This document shows, one piece after another, positions 1 through 7,152 of a stretch of 19,761 bases of DNA. The position numbers were made by a program, and so were the translations under genes. The notes under the pieces are model-generated. The model made no database searches and was not told where the DNA came from. It was given only the letters and a program-made list of their open reading frames with translations. The stretch spans positions 1-19,761 of the forward strand of contig CAZYXT010000041.1 in NCBI GenBank assembly GCA_964651505.1. Reading direction: 5' to 3'. This stretch comes from Avisuccinivibrio_A sp964651505 (lineage in GTDB: Bacteria; Pseudomonadota; Gammaproteobacteria; Enterobacterales; Succinivibrionaceae). Numbering within the stretch: the stretch's first letter is position 1; every line of letters begins with the position of its first letter.

Positions 1-1
1 A

Positions 2-163
2 AAGGCTCTGGCTTATCGCATCAGCAATGCAGGAGAGAGCCTCAAATTGCAAATTGCGCTCTTGCAAAAGAAGGACCCGGGGAGCTGCACCAAGATCAGA
101 TTCAAGAGGGTGATTTTAAGGCAGGGAGCAGGGCGTGCGTTAAATCTGCACGCCAAGCTTTAA
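2..163 (+). CDS. Possible 3' end of an unrecognised gene (partial)
   Basis: One plus-strand frame is open from the window edge to a TAA at 161-163, giving 53 residues that begin KALAYRISNAGESLK and end NLHAKL. I do not recognise the protein. Two points favour a real gene end: the stop falls directly before the strong hairpin at 164-194, and the reading would be convergent with rne, a usual arrangement around a shared terminator. Against it, a second plus frame is also open here and the fragment is too short to judge by codon use. Low confidence. Confidence 0.3.
   Translation, partial: KALAYRISNAGESLKLQIALLQKKDPGSCTKIRFKRVILRQGAGRALNLHAKL
132..154. other. Inverted repeat between partial gene and rne end
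   Basis: GGCGTGC (132-138) and GCACGCC (148-154) form a perfect 7-bp stem with a 9-nt loop. No T-run follows on either strand, so it does not look like a terminator by itself. It lies 9 bp from the larger hairpin at 164-194. It may protect 3' ends, or it may be part of the coding end of the partial plus-strand frame. Confidence 0.4.
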
Positions 164-194
164 GGAGGGGGCGGGGCTCAAGCCCGGCCCCTCC
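164..194. terminator. Strong GC-rich hairpin, likely end of rne transcript
   Basis: GGAGGGG (164-170) pairs with CCCCTCC (188-194), and an inner GGGC/GCCC stem closes a TCAA loop. It lies about 20 bp past the rne stop. On the minus strand the bases after the stem read TTAAAG, a poor U-tract, so termination there may be only partial or helped by Rho. The same hairpin follows directly on the stop of the possible convergent frame ending at 163, so it may serve both strands. Confidence 0.55.
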
Positions 195-215
195 CAATCT
201 TGCTTCAGGGAAGAA

Positions 216-3200
216 TCAGATGTCTTCATGATCCTGATTGAGCTTGCGCGGGCGCAAATGCTCGGTTTGCTCTGAGGTGGTGGTGACTACGGCAGTGGGC
301 TCGTCGTCATCTTCGCTCTCTTCAAGATCATCATCGTCATCGATTTCGTGATTGACGATGTCATCAAGAGATTGCTCCTCATCCTCTTGTGCATCCTCAG
401 CAGGAGTGCTTAGGCCTGATTGGTCTTCATCGCTTAAGGCCGATGAGCGGGGAACAAACTGACGCACATCGTCATCATCTTCGCCCATGGGCTCGACAAT
501 CAGATCATCTTGCTCAGGCTGCTCTTGTTCATCATCAAAGGCCTCCTCAGAGTCCTCGGCATCGCTTTGCATGTCGGATGCGATTTCAGCCCCGCCCGCA
601 TCGGGATCATCGGCTGCCATCTGCTCTTCCTCATCGGCAGGGATTGGCGCGCTTTGATCTTGAGCGTTTTCATCCTCTCCTTGGGGCCTGGGGGCAGCTG
701 CTGCAACAGCTGATGCGGCAGCTGCTAAAACAGGAGCAGCAGCGGTTTTTTGTGCATCGGCTGCAGATGACTCTTGATCCTGTTGCGGCTCTTCGCGGTT
801 TAAGCTTACGTCATCATCATAGGCATCAACCGGGTTTTGAGTGCTGAACATGGGGCGGTAGCTGACATTGCGCGCCCCTGCAAAGCCTGCGCCCAAGGAG
901 GACTTGTTAAGCTCTCCTGCCTCATATTCCCGGCCCTCGGTGCGTCCTGCAAAGTCAAGCTCGAAGCTTTGAGGCTCGCTGATGTCATCAAGCGAGGCAA
1001 CGCTGAGAGCATCGGCAAAGGCGCCTGCGCGGCCTGCCACCTTAAGCTCTCCGACCTCATAGTCGCGGCCCTGAACCAGGCCCTCAAAGGACAGAGAAGC
1101 TTCCTGCCCCTGTCCCATGGGAGCCTCGACGTATACGCGCTCTTTGGGCCGGTACTCTTGAGGCTCCGCGGCAGGCTGCACGGACTTGACCTCAAGGTCG
1201 AGCATGGCCTGCATCTTGGCTACCGACTTGGGAGCCTCGCCCTTGAGGTTTTGTAGCTCCTCGGAGATGGACGGACCTTTGGGGGTCTGGCGCTTGCGCT
1301 TGTCCTCCTCGCGGCCTTTGGCAGGACGGGGCTGTCTTTTGCCTTGAGTCTGGCGCTCCTGGCGCGGCTGGCTGCGCTTGCTGTCCTTGGAGGCGGCGGC
1401 TTTCTTTTCGCTTGGAGTTTGTCCTTCCTTGGCGGCAGGCTGCAAAGCCTTGCCTTGGCCTGAAGTGCGCTCCTGGCGCGGTTTTTGGGGGCGGCGGCCT
1501 GCTTGCTGAGCGCCTTTGCCGTTTTTGGCTTGCCCCTGGCGGTTTTGGGAACGGCGCTTGTCGGCAGTCTTCTTTTTATTGTCTTCCTTGCTGTCGCCGC
1601 CTGAGAAGAACCCTAAGATCTTCTTTAATAGCCCCGGCTTCTTGGGAGCCTTCTTGGGTTCTGCGTGAGGGATCTGCGGTGCAATTTCGGCGATGATCTC
1701 AGAGTTGATGGCAGGCTGGGCAGCCACGACTGCTTTATGATCGCCTTGCTTTTGGGTCTGCTCGGCAATTTCATTTTGCATGGCCTTGCGCGCCTGCTTG
1801 GTTCTGTCGGCCAAAACCGAAGCTGATGAATCGTAGAAGCCCGGCTGCGCTCCGCCAATCAGGCGCTGCACCTCAAACTGCGAGGGCATCATGTGCTGAT
1901 CGGGGATGATGAAGACCTTGATCTTGTTGAGCTTTTCGATCTCGGCCACGCGCCTGCGCTTTTCGTTCAAGATGAAGGTGGCAACTTCCACGGGGGCGAT
2001 GGCAAACACGTCGCCGGTGTTTTTGTGGGCCTCTTCTTCAACCAATCTTAACACCGACAAAGCCAGCGAGGAGGTATCGCGCACCGTGCCTTGGCCCTGG
2101 CACATGGGGCAGACGTGGGCCGACGACTCTTCAAGCGAAGGACGCAGTCTTTGGCGGGACATTTCCAGCAGGCCGAATCTTGAGATCCTGCTAAACTGGA
2201 TGCGGGCTCTGTCCTGGCGCACCGCTTCGCGCATGCGGTTTTCGATTTCCCTTTGGTGCTTCAAAGGGGTCATGTCGATAAAATCGATGACGATGAGGCC
2301 GCCGATATCGCGCAATCTCAACTGGCGGGCAATTTCTTCGGCAGCTTCGATATTGGTCTGCAACGCCGTCTCTTCGATGTCGCCGCCCTTGGTGGCCTTG
2401 GCCGAGTTGACGTCGATGGAGGTCAAAGCCTCGGTGGGATCGATGACGATGGCGCCGCCTGAGGGCAGTCTGACCTCGCGCTGATAGGCAGACTCAATCT
2501 GGCTTTCGATTTGGAATTTGGAAAACAGCGGGATGTCGCCCGTGTAGAGGCGCACCTTGGAGAGAAACTCCGGGCGCACAAGCTCGATGTGATGGCAGAT
2601 CTGATCGTAAACACCCTTGTCGTCAACTAAGATCTCGCCGATGTCGGGGCGCAAATAATCGCGAATGGCCCTTAAGGCAATGCTCGATTCCTGATGAATG
2701 AGGAAAGGAGCCTTGCGCGATGAGGCTGCCCCTTTGATCATTTCCCACAGTTTGACGAGGATGGACAGATCCCACTCAAGCTCCTCTGAGCTCTTGCCCA
2801 CGCCTGCGGTGCGGACGATCACGCCCATGCCGTGAGGGATATTGACTCCCTGCAGCGCCTGCTTGAGCTCGGCGCGCTCTTCGCCTTCGATACGGCGGGA
2901 GATGCCGCCTGCCCGCGGATTGTTGGGCATTAAGACAAGGTAGGAGCCTGCCAGGGAAATATAGGTGGTAAGCGCCGCACCTTTTTGACCACGCTCTTCT
3001 TTTTCAATCTGCACGATGACTTCCTGGCCTTCGCGCAGCAGATTTTTAAGGTTGTTGTGATCCGAAAAGTTGGTGCCTTGCGGGTAATATTCGCGGGCAA
3101 TTTCCTTGATGGGCAGAAAACCGTGGCGATCGACGCCATAGTCCACAAATGCAGCCTCCAAACTCGGCTCGATGCGGGTGATGGTTCCTTTGTAGATGTT

Positions 3201-3317
3201 GGCTTTCTTGTTGGCGTGCTGGGGGGACTCGATATCGAGGTCATACAGCTTTTGACCGTCGACGAGGGCAACGCGCACTTCTTCAAGCTGAGTGGCGTTA
3301 ATTAGCATTCTTTTCAC
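216..3317 (-). CDS. rne: Ribonuclease E, degradosome scaffold endonuclease
   Basis: Single-strand endoribonuclease that starts mRNA decay and processes rRNA and tRNA; 1033 aa against 1061 in E. coli. The catalytic half is near-collinear with E. coli: S1-domain F57, F67 and K112; 5'-monophosphate sensor R169/T170; catalytic D302 and D345; Zn-link cysteines in CPMC (403-406). After about residue 510 the protein becomes low-complexity scaffold. A short amphipathic segment near 562-574 (PGLLKKILGFFSGG) matches the place of the E. coli membrane-anchoring helix. Lys/Arg/Gln-rich RNA-binding stretches follow (about 578-680), then a 45-residue repeat pair (744-815), Ala-rich and very acidic tracts, and a basic end. 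GTG at 3317 is chosen because it gives MKRMLINATQ, as in E. coli, and lies 9 nt after AAGGA. The next ATG (3308) is too far from that site. It probably works with PNPase, encoded 7 kb away. Confidence 0.97.
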   Translation of the reverse strand: MKRMLINATQLEEVRVALVDGQKLYDLDIESPQHANKKANIYKGTITRIEPSLEAAFVDYGVDRHGFLPIKEIAREYYPQGTNFSDHNNLKNLLREGQEVIVQIEKEERGQKGAALTTYISLAGSYLVLMPNNPRAGGISRRIEGEERAELKQALQGVNIPHGMGVIVRTAGVGKSSEELEWDLSILVKLWEMIKGAASSRKAPFLIHQESSIALRAIRDYLRPDIGEILVDDKGVYDQICHHIELVRPEFLSKVRLYTGDIPLFSKFQIESQIESAYQREVRLPSGGAIVIDPTEALTSIDVNSAKATKGGDIEETALQTNIEAAEEIARQLRLRDIGGLIVIDFIDMTPLKHQREIENRMREAVRQDRARIQFSRISRFGLLEMSRQRLRPSLEESSAHVCPMCQGQGTVRDTSSLALSVLRLVEEEAHKNTGDVFAIAPVEVATFILNEKRRRVAEIEKLNKIKVFIIPDQHMMPSQFEVQRLIGGAQPGFYDSSASVLADRTKQARKAMQNEIAEQTQKQGDHKAVVAAQPAINSEIIAEIAPQIPHAEPKKAPKKPGLLKKILGFFSGGDSKEDNKKKTADKRRSQNRQGQAKNGKGAQQAGRRPQKPRQERTSGQGKALQPAAKEGQTPSEKKAAASKDSKRSQPRQERQTQGKRQPRPAKGREEDKRKRQTPKGPSISEELQNLKGEAPKSVAKMQAMLDLEVKSVQPAAEPQEYRPKERVYVEAPMGQGQEASLSFEGLVQGRDYEVGELKVAGRAGAFADALSVASLDDISEPQSFELDFAGRTEGREYEAGELNKSSLGAGFAGARNVSYRPMFSTQNPVDAYDDDVSLNREEPQQDQESSAADAQKTAAAPVLAAAASAVAAAAPRPQGEDENAQDQSAPIPADEEEQMAADDPDAGGAEIASDMQSDAEDSEEAFDDEQEQPEQDDLIVEPMGEDDDDVRQFVPRSSALSDEDQSGLSTPAEDAQEDEEQSLDDIVNHEIDDDDDLEESEDDDEPTAVVTTTSEQTEHLRPRKLNQDHEDI

Positions 3318-3325
3318 GTGAAAAG
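3310..3325 (-). promoter_or_regulatory. 16-bp palindrome covering the rne start codon
   Basis: CTTTTCACGTGAAAAG is a perfect palindrome directly downstream of the rne Shine-Dalgarno (AAGGA on the minus strand). The GTG start codon sits in its centre. In RNA it can fold into a 6-bp CUUUUC/GAAAAG stem with an ACGU loop, placing the start codon partly in the loop. As DNA it could bind a dimeric protein. The effect on translation is inferred. Confidence 0.6.
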
Positions 3326-3609
3326 ATCCTTAAAAAGTAACAAAAAATCTCCATGCTCGATCCTTAGTTGACCGAATGCTTAAGATCGGTGCTCAAAGGA
3401 AGGCGGCGAGGATTTTTTTCAAATTGCATTCCAAGATCAGCTTAACGCGCCGTATCCTTTGAAAAGGAGGGGGTAAGAAGATCAGTTAACGCGGCTTAAT
3501 CTTTATCAAAATTCAAGTGCAGTCTTAAAGATTGACGCAAAGGCATGCTTTGCAAGATTAAAGCTGTTATCTAAGGCAGGGACCATGAACGAGGGCCGCC
3601 GCGCCTTAA
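3318..3609 (-). promoter_or_regulatory. Long structured 5' leader of rne
   Basis: From the predicted promoter the rne transcript would carry roughly 290 nt of leader. E. coli rne has a leader of about 360 nt through which RNase E lowers its own synthesis. Visible structure includes a 6-bp hairpin GCAAAG/CTTTGC (3537-3553) and a CCGA/TCGG hairpin (3372-3389). A CCCCCUCC tract (complement of 3465-3473) resembles an anti-Shine-Dalgarno. An imperfect direct repeat lies at 3433-3449 and 3478-3493. No open frame here looks like a gene. Confidence 0.55.
3433..3493. repeat. Two 16-17 bp direct repeats in the rne leader
   Basis: AAGATCAGCTTAACGCG (3433-3449) recurs as AAGATCAGTTAACGCG (3478-3493), differing by one inserted base and spaced by 45 bp. 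On the rne transcript this reads CGCGUUAA(G)CUGAUCUU twice. The copies may be two sites for one RNA- or DNA-binding protein, or the arms of alternative pairings. Confidence 0.6.
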
Positions 3610-3615
3610 GCGCAT

Positions 3616-3644
3616 ATTATGCGCCAAATGCCGATGCGAGACAA
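3616..3644 (-). promoter_or_regulatory. Predicted sigma70 promoter of rne
   Basis: Read on the minus strand, TTGTCT (3639-3644) is followed after exactly 17 bp by CATAAT (3616-3621). The matches to consensus are 4 of 6 and 5 of 6. The -10 is embedded in a 15-bp inverted repeat, GCGCATA-T-TATGCGC (3610-3624), which could be a repressor operator. It is placed between the sstT terminator and rne, so rne has its own promoter. Confidence 0.55.
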
Positions 3645-3759
3645 GAAAATTAGCCGTGCACTGCCTGATTGAGGCCATTTTAATGCAAAAGAAGGCATGT
3701 TTTGAAAAAGAGCCCAGGGCACCTTCGCGCAGATTGGAGGGAGCTTTAAATTTGAGAAT

Positions 3760-3781
3760 AAAAAAGCCGCCAGGCGGCGGC
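3760..3781 (-). terminator. Rho-independent terminator of sstT
   Basis: On the minus strand GCCGCC, a GCCT loop and GGCGGC form a 6-bp all-GC stem followed by six T (3765-3760). It starts about 30 bp after the sstT stop codon. Confidence 0.85.
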
Positions 3782-3811
3782 CTTTTCAAATCAAATTCCA
3801 ATACATTTGGA

Positions 3812-5071
3812 TCAGGCAGCTTCCTTTTGCTTCTTTTCTTGCTCAAGACGCTCTGATCTCATGCAGATGGCGGCGGTGAACAGCACGTCGGTGGAGCTGT
3901 TCAAGGCAGTCTCGGCCGAATCTTGCAGCACGCCGATGATAAAGCCGATGCCTACGACCTGCATGGCCACATCATTGCTGATGCCGAAGATGGAGCAGGC
4001 CAGAGGAATGAGCATCAAAGAGCCGCCTGCCACGCCCGAGGCTCCGCAAGCGCACAATACGGAAACGACGCACATCAGCAATGCCGTTCCGAAGTCGACC
4101 TGAACGCCCACGGTGTGCACGGCTGCCATGGTCAGGATGACGATGGTGACGGCGGCGCCTGACATATTGATGGTGGCGCCTAGGGGCACGGAAATGGTGT
4201 AGGTCTCTTTGGGCAGCTTCAAATCCTCGCACAGCTTGAGGTTAACCGGCAGATTGGCAGCCGAGGAGCGGGTGAAGAAGGCGGTAATGGCCGATCTGGT
4301 CAGAGTGGTGAAAATCAGAGGATAAGGATTCTTTCTGATGCACAGGTAAACCACGATGGGGTTTAAGATCAAGGCAATGCCTATCATGGTGCCCACGAGC
4401 ACGCAGATGACGTGCAGGTAGCCAAGCAGATTGCCAAAGCCGCCGTCTGCGGTGCAGGAGGAGTAAACCAAACCCATGACGCCCAAAGGAGCAAAGCGGA
4501 TGACCATGAAGACCACGCCCGAGACGCTCTTGGCCAGATCGTCGAGCACGGCCTTGGTTTGATCGTGGGCAACGCGGAACATGAGACCAAGCAGCACGGC
4601 CCAGATCAGGATGCCGATGTAGTTGGCATTGAGCAGAGCATTGACGGGGTTATCGATGGCCTGCCCCAGGAAGTTGAGCAGCACTTCGCTGATGCCCTGA
4701 GGAGCATTGGCCGTTACGCCGTCGGCCAAAATGGCAAAGTAGCTTGGGAACATATAGCTCATGATCAAAGCCAAAGTTGCCGAAAGCAGCATGGTGATGA
4801 CATACAAAGCAATGATGGGCTTCATATTGCTCTTGGCGCCCTTGCTGTGACGGGCAATGGCGGCGGACACCAGCACGAATACCAAAATGGGGGCCACCGA
4901 TCTTAAAGCCTTGACGAACAGGTTGCCGAAAGTGGGGATCACGATGGTATCAGCGGGGAAAATGACGGCCAGAATGATACCTATTACGATGCCGATGAAG
5001 ATCTGAAAGATAAGAGGCACCTTATTTAAGGTATTCAGGAGCGGAGTCCTGGGATTTAACGGTTCTGTCAT
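3812..5071 (-). CDS. sstT: Sodium/serine-threonine symporter
   Basis: Inner-membrane Na+-coupled uptake of serine and threonine, DAACS (GltPh-fold) family; 419 aa, close to the 414 of E. coli SstT. The family landmarks are present: the serine-rich HP1 hairpin TRSSAANLPVNL (267-278), the broken TM7 NMSGAA (302-307), the HP2 loop GASGVAGGS (343-351), and the TM8 acid/amide residues in DSAETALNSSTD (384-395). The N-terminus RTPLLNTLNKVPLIFQI is typical for SstT, which supports the ATG at 5071. An AAGAGA-like site lies about 8 nt upstream. The C-terminus ends in a short charged tail. It is transcribed divergently from the abgT-family gene and has its own terminator. Confidence 0.95.
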   Translation of the reverse strand: MTEPLNPRTPLLNTLNKVPLIFQIFIGIVIGIILAVIFPADTIVIPTFGNLFVKALRSVAPILVFVLVSAAIARHSKGAKSNMKPIIALYVITMLLSATLALIMSYMFPSYFAILADGVTANAPQGISEVLLNFLGQAIDNPVNALLNANYIGILIWAVLLGLMFRVAHDQTKAVLDDLAKSVSGVVFMVIRFAPLGVMGLVYSSCTADGGFGNLLGYLHVICVLVGTMIGIALILNPIVVYLCIRKNPYPLIFTTLTRSAITAFFTRSSAANLPVNLKLCEDLKLPKETYTISVPLGATINMSGAAVTIVILTMAAVHTVGVQVDFGTALLMCVVSVLCACGASGVAGGSLMLIPLACSIFGISNDVAMQVVGIGFIIGVLQDSAETALNSSTDVLFTAAICMRSERLEQEKKQKEAA

Positions 5072-5157
5072 GGTTCATTCTCTTTTGTGATCTTAACAAA
5101 TACACATGTTCTGCACTGCAATGGTTACAAAGCGGACACAAAACATTTACCAACGCG

Positions 5158-5163
5158 ATTATA
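5158..5163 (-). promoter_or_regulatory. Perfect -10 box for sstT
   Basis: The minus strand reads TATAAT here, about 90 bp upstream of the sstT start. No good -35 is seen at 16-18 bp; TTGCGC (5184-5189) lies 20 bp away. The 19-bp inverted repeat at 5198-5216 begins just upstream and could bind an activator. Confidence 0.45.
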
Positions 5164-5197
5164 CAAAGCGAGGTTCGTAAAGTGCGCAATAAGTCAC

Positions 5198-5216
5198 CAA
5201 AATGGGTCGCATTTTG
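5198..5216. promoter_or_regulatory. 19-bp perfect inverted repeat upstream of sstT
   Basis: CAAAATG (5198-5204) and CATTTTG (5210-5216) are perfect 7-bp arms around GGTCG. A related element, AAAATGGGGCATT, follows at about 5229-5241 with arms AATG and CATT. The pair looks like tandem operator sites for a dimeric regulator, set 35-80 bp upstream of the sstT -10. Confidence 0.5.
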
Positions 5217-5285
5217 TTTTTAAGTTCTAAAATGGGGCATTAAGGGGCTAATATTGTGCAAATTATGCCCAATTGCGGTTCAAAC

Positions 5286-5316
5286 TTTGTGATGATTTTG
5301 GCCAAAACTTCACAAA
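5286..5316. promoter_or_regulatory. Nested palindrome midway between sstT and abgT promoters
   Basis: TTTGTGA (5286-5292) and TCACAAA (5310-5316) flank a 12-bp perfect palindrome TTTTGGCCAAAA (5296-5307). The centre is about 140 bp from each of the two predicted -10 boxes. The half-sites resemble CRP half-sites, but 17 bp between them is too many for a CRP dimer. Confidence 0.5.
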
Positions 5317-5442
5317 AAAGCCGTTTTGCGGCGGCGCAAAGCAGGGGCAGATTGCACCATAAATGCAATGTTAAATAATGCAGGAGGCGATGCCTTAAAA
5401 TAACACCGATTCACAATTGCATGCGGCGGTCCCGATATACCC

Positions 5443-5468
5443 TGATATAATGGCTTGTTCTTGAACAA
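5443..5468 (+). promoter_or_regulatory. Extended -10 promoter and overlapping inverted repeat for abgT-pepT
   Basis: TGATATAAT (5443-5451) is an extended -10 (TGn plus perfect TATAAT); no -35 is evident. TTGTTC-TT-GAACAA (5455-5468) is a 14-bp perfect inverted repeat lying at the expected transcription start, a classic place for a repressor. The leader to the ATG is about 80 nt and holds two TGCTTGAG repeats (5473-5480, 5504-5511) around a GC-rich hairpin. Confidence 0.5.
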
Positions 5469-5536
5469 CCCGTGCTTGAGAGGGCGCCGCGACGGCGTGC
5501 CAATGCTTGAGCGGACAATTTTGAATAGGTATTAAT

Positions 5537-7108
5537 ATGAGCGATAGTGCTGAAACTGCGCAGCAGCAGGGACTGCTGTTTAGATTTTTAAATTTTGTGG
5601 AAAGAGCAGGCAACAAGCTGCCTCACATCACAATGCTCTTTATCTACATCCTGATCATCGCTTTGGCGGTCTCTTTTGGTCTTTCCTTTATCGATTTTGA
5701 TTATGTTCACCCCAATACCGGCGAGAAGATCCATGTTTTGAACATGCTCGCCCCCGTCAATTTGTTGGACATCATCATCAATTCGGTCAAAAACTTCATG
5801 GGCTTCCCGCCCTTGGGCATTACCATCGTGGTCACCCTGGGCATCGGCATTGCCGAAGGATCGGGCTTCATCAACACCGTGTTAAGGAAGCTTTTGGCCA
5901 TTACCCCCAAAAAGATCCTCACCCCCGCGGTGGTTTTCATCTCGATTTTGTGCCACGTCGCCTCTGACAGCGCCTACACCGTGCTGATGCCGGTTTCGGC
6001 CCTGATGTTCTATTGCTGCGGCCGCCATCCTCTGGCAGGCATTGCCTGTTCCTTTGCAGGCCTGGCAGGCGGCTTTACCGCAAGCTTCACCCCCTCCATG
6101 ATCGACCCCGTCATGCAGGGCTTTACCGAGAACGCCGCGCGCATCATCGATCCTGACTATCAGGTCAATGTATTGTGCAACTATTTTTATGCTTTGGGCG
6201 GCACCATCTTCGTCATCCTCGCCTGCTGGTATGTCACCGACAAGATTGTGGAGCCTCGCCTGTGGATCTCCATGCCCTTGGACAAAAAGCCTGATGAGGC
6301 CGAGCTTAACCTCGGGCAGATCGGACGGACCGAAACCAAGGCTTTCTATAAGGCCTCGGCCACGGCTGTCGGCCTGCTTTTGATCCTCTTTATTCTGTGT
6401 TTCCCCGAGGATTCCATGCTGCGTGCCCCCGACGGCTCGCTGACCTCGCCTCAGGCTCCCGTGATGCAGGCTCTGGTGCCCTTCTTGTTCGTCTTCTTTG
6501 CCGTGCCGGGCCTTGTCTACGGTTTTTCGGCTCGCACCTTTACTTGTGCCCGCGACGTAATCGGCGCCATGGAGAACATCATGCGCATGCTGATCTCCTT
6601 TATGGTGTTCTGTTTCTTTGCAGGTCAGTTCCTGTATGTGTTCAACAAGTCCAATATCGGCGCATTGCTTGCCATTTCGGGCGCCGAATTTTTGCGCGAC
6701 ATGGGCATGCCTGCGGGCATGACGCTGATGGGCGTCATCCTCTTCACGGCGCTGCTTAACATCCTCATCACCTCGGCCACCTCGAAGTGGGCCATCTTGT
6801 CGACCATTTTCGTGCCCATGCTCATGATGCTGGGGATCTCCCCTGAGCTTACTCAGGCAGGCTACCGCGTCTCAGACTCTGCGGTGAATGTGTCGACCCC
6901 GCTGTTTGCCTTCTATCCTCTGCTTATCATGTATTGCCAAAGATATGCAGGCAAATCGGGTGTGGGCACCCTGTGCTCGATGATGCTTCCGTACACGGCC
7001 GCCCTCATGGTGGTTTTGACCGCGGTATTGTATTTGTACTGGTTCTTGGGCATTCCTCTGGGCTTCAACTCAGGCTTTGATTACCCTTCAACCATGTTTC
7101 CCCAATAA
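5537..7108 (+). CDS. AbgT-family transporter (aminobenzoyl-glutamate type)
   Basis: Polytopic inner-membrane protein of 523 aa, matching the family (E. coli AbgT 508, MtrF 522). AbgT imports p-aminobenzoyl-glutamate; the homologues MtrF and YdaH have been described as sulfonamide exporters, so the substrate here cannot be fixed. N408, W418, P436, R444 and D447 line up by spacing with residues reported as important in the YdaH and MtrF structures. D190, in the segment TASFTPSMIDP, fits the conserved acid of the other half. AGGT lies about 8 nt before the ATG. pepT follows after 44 bp with no terminator, so the two are probably co-transcribed. That pairing with a peptidase suggests import of a small glutamyl or peptide-like compound; this is inference. 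Confidence 0.9.
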   Translation: MSDSAETAQQQGLLFRFLNFVERAGNKLPHITMLFIYILIIALAVSFGLSFIDFDYVHPNTGEKIHVLNMLAPVNLLDIIINSVKNFMGFPPLGITIVVTLGIGIAEGSGFINTVLRKLLAITPKKILTPAVVFISILCHVASDSAYTVLMPVSALMFYCCGRHPLAGIACSFAGLAGGFTASFTPSMIDPVMQGFTENAARIIDPDYQVNVLCNYFYALGGTIFVILACWYVTDKIVEPRLWISMPLDKKPDEAELNLGQIGRTETKAFYKASATAVGLLLILFILCFPEDSMLRAPDGSLTSPQAPVMQALVPFLFVFFAVPGLVYGFSARTFTCARDVIGAMENIMRMLISFMVFCFFAGQFLYVFNKSNIGALLAISGAEFLRDMGMPAGMTLMGVILFTALLNILITSATSKWAILSTIFVPMLMMLGISPELTQAGYRVSDSAVNVSTPLFAFYPLLIMYCQRYAGKSGVGTLCSMMLPYTAALMVVLTAVLYLYWFLGIPLGFNSGFDYPSTMFPQ

Positions 7109-7125
7109 TAAATATAGCTTAGATT

Positions 7126-7152
7126 AAGGCAGGGCTTCGGCCCTGATTTGCC
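7126..7152 (+). promoter_or_regulatory. UUCG hairpin inserted between Shine-Dalgarno and pepT start
   Basis: AAGG (7126-7129) is the only Shine-Dalgarno-like run before pepT, but it lies 23 nt from the ATG, too far for normal initiation. Directly between them CAGGGC-TTCG-GCCCTG (7130-7145) forms a 6-bp stem with the extra-stable C(UUCG)G tetraloop. Folded, it leaves only 7 nt between AAGG and the ATG. No T-run follows, so it is not a terminator. Confidence 0.65.

Noticed and set aside
389..847. Plus-strand frame of 152 codons opposite rne
   Set aside because: It lies antisense to the low-complexity scaffold of RNase E, shows no family features and lacks a ribosome site; it mirrors repetitive coding.
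5286..5316. CRP site
   Set aside because: The half-sites TGTGA and TCACA are present but separated by 19 bp instead of 6, so one CRP dimer cannot bind both.
5455..5468. LexA (SOS) box
   Set aside because: TTGTTC-N2-GAACAA does not have the CTGT-N8-ACAG layout of gammaproteobacterial LexA sites.
7130..7145. Terminator between abgT and pepT
   Set aside because: The stem is stable but followed by ATTTGCC and the start codon, with no T-run.
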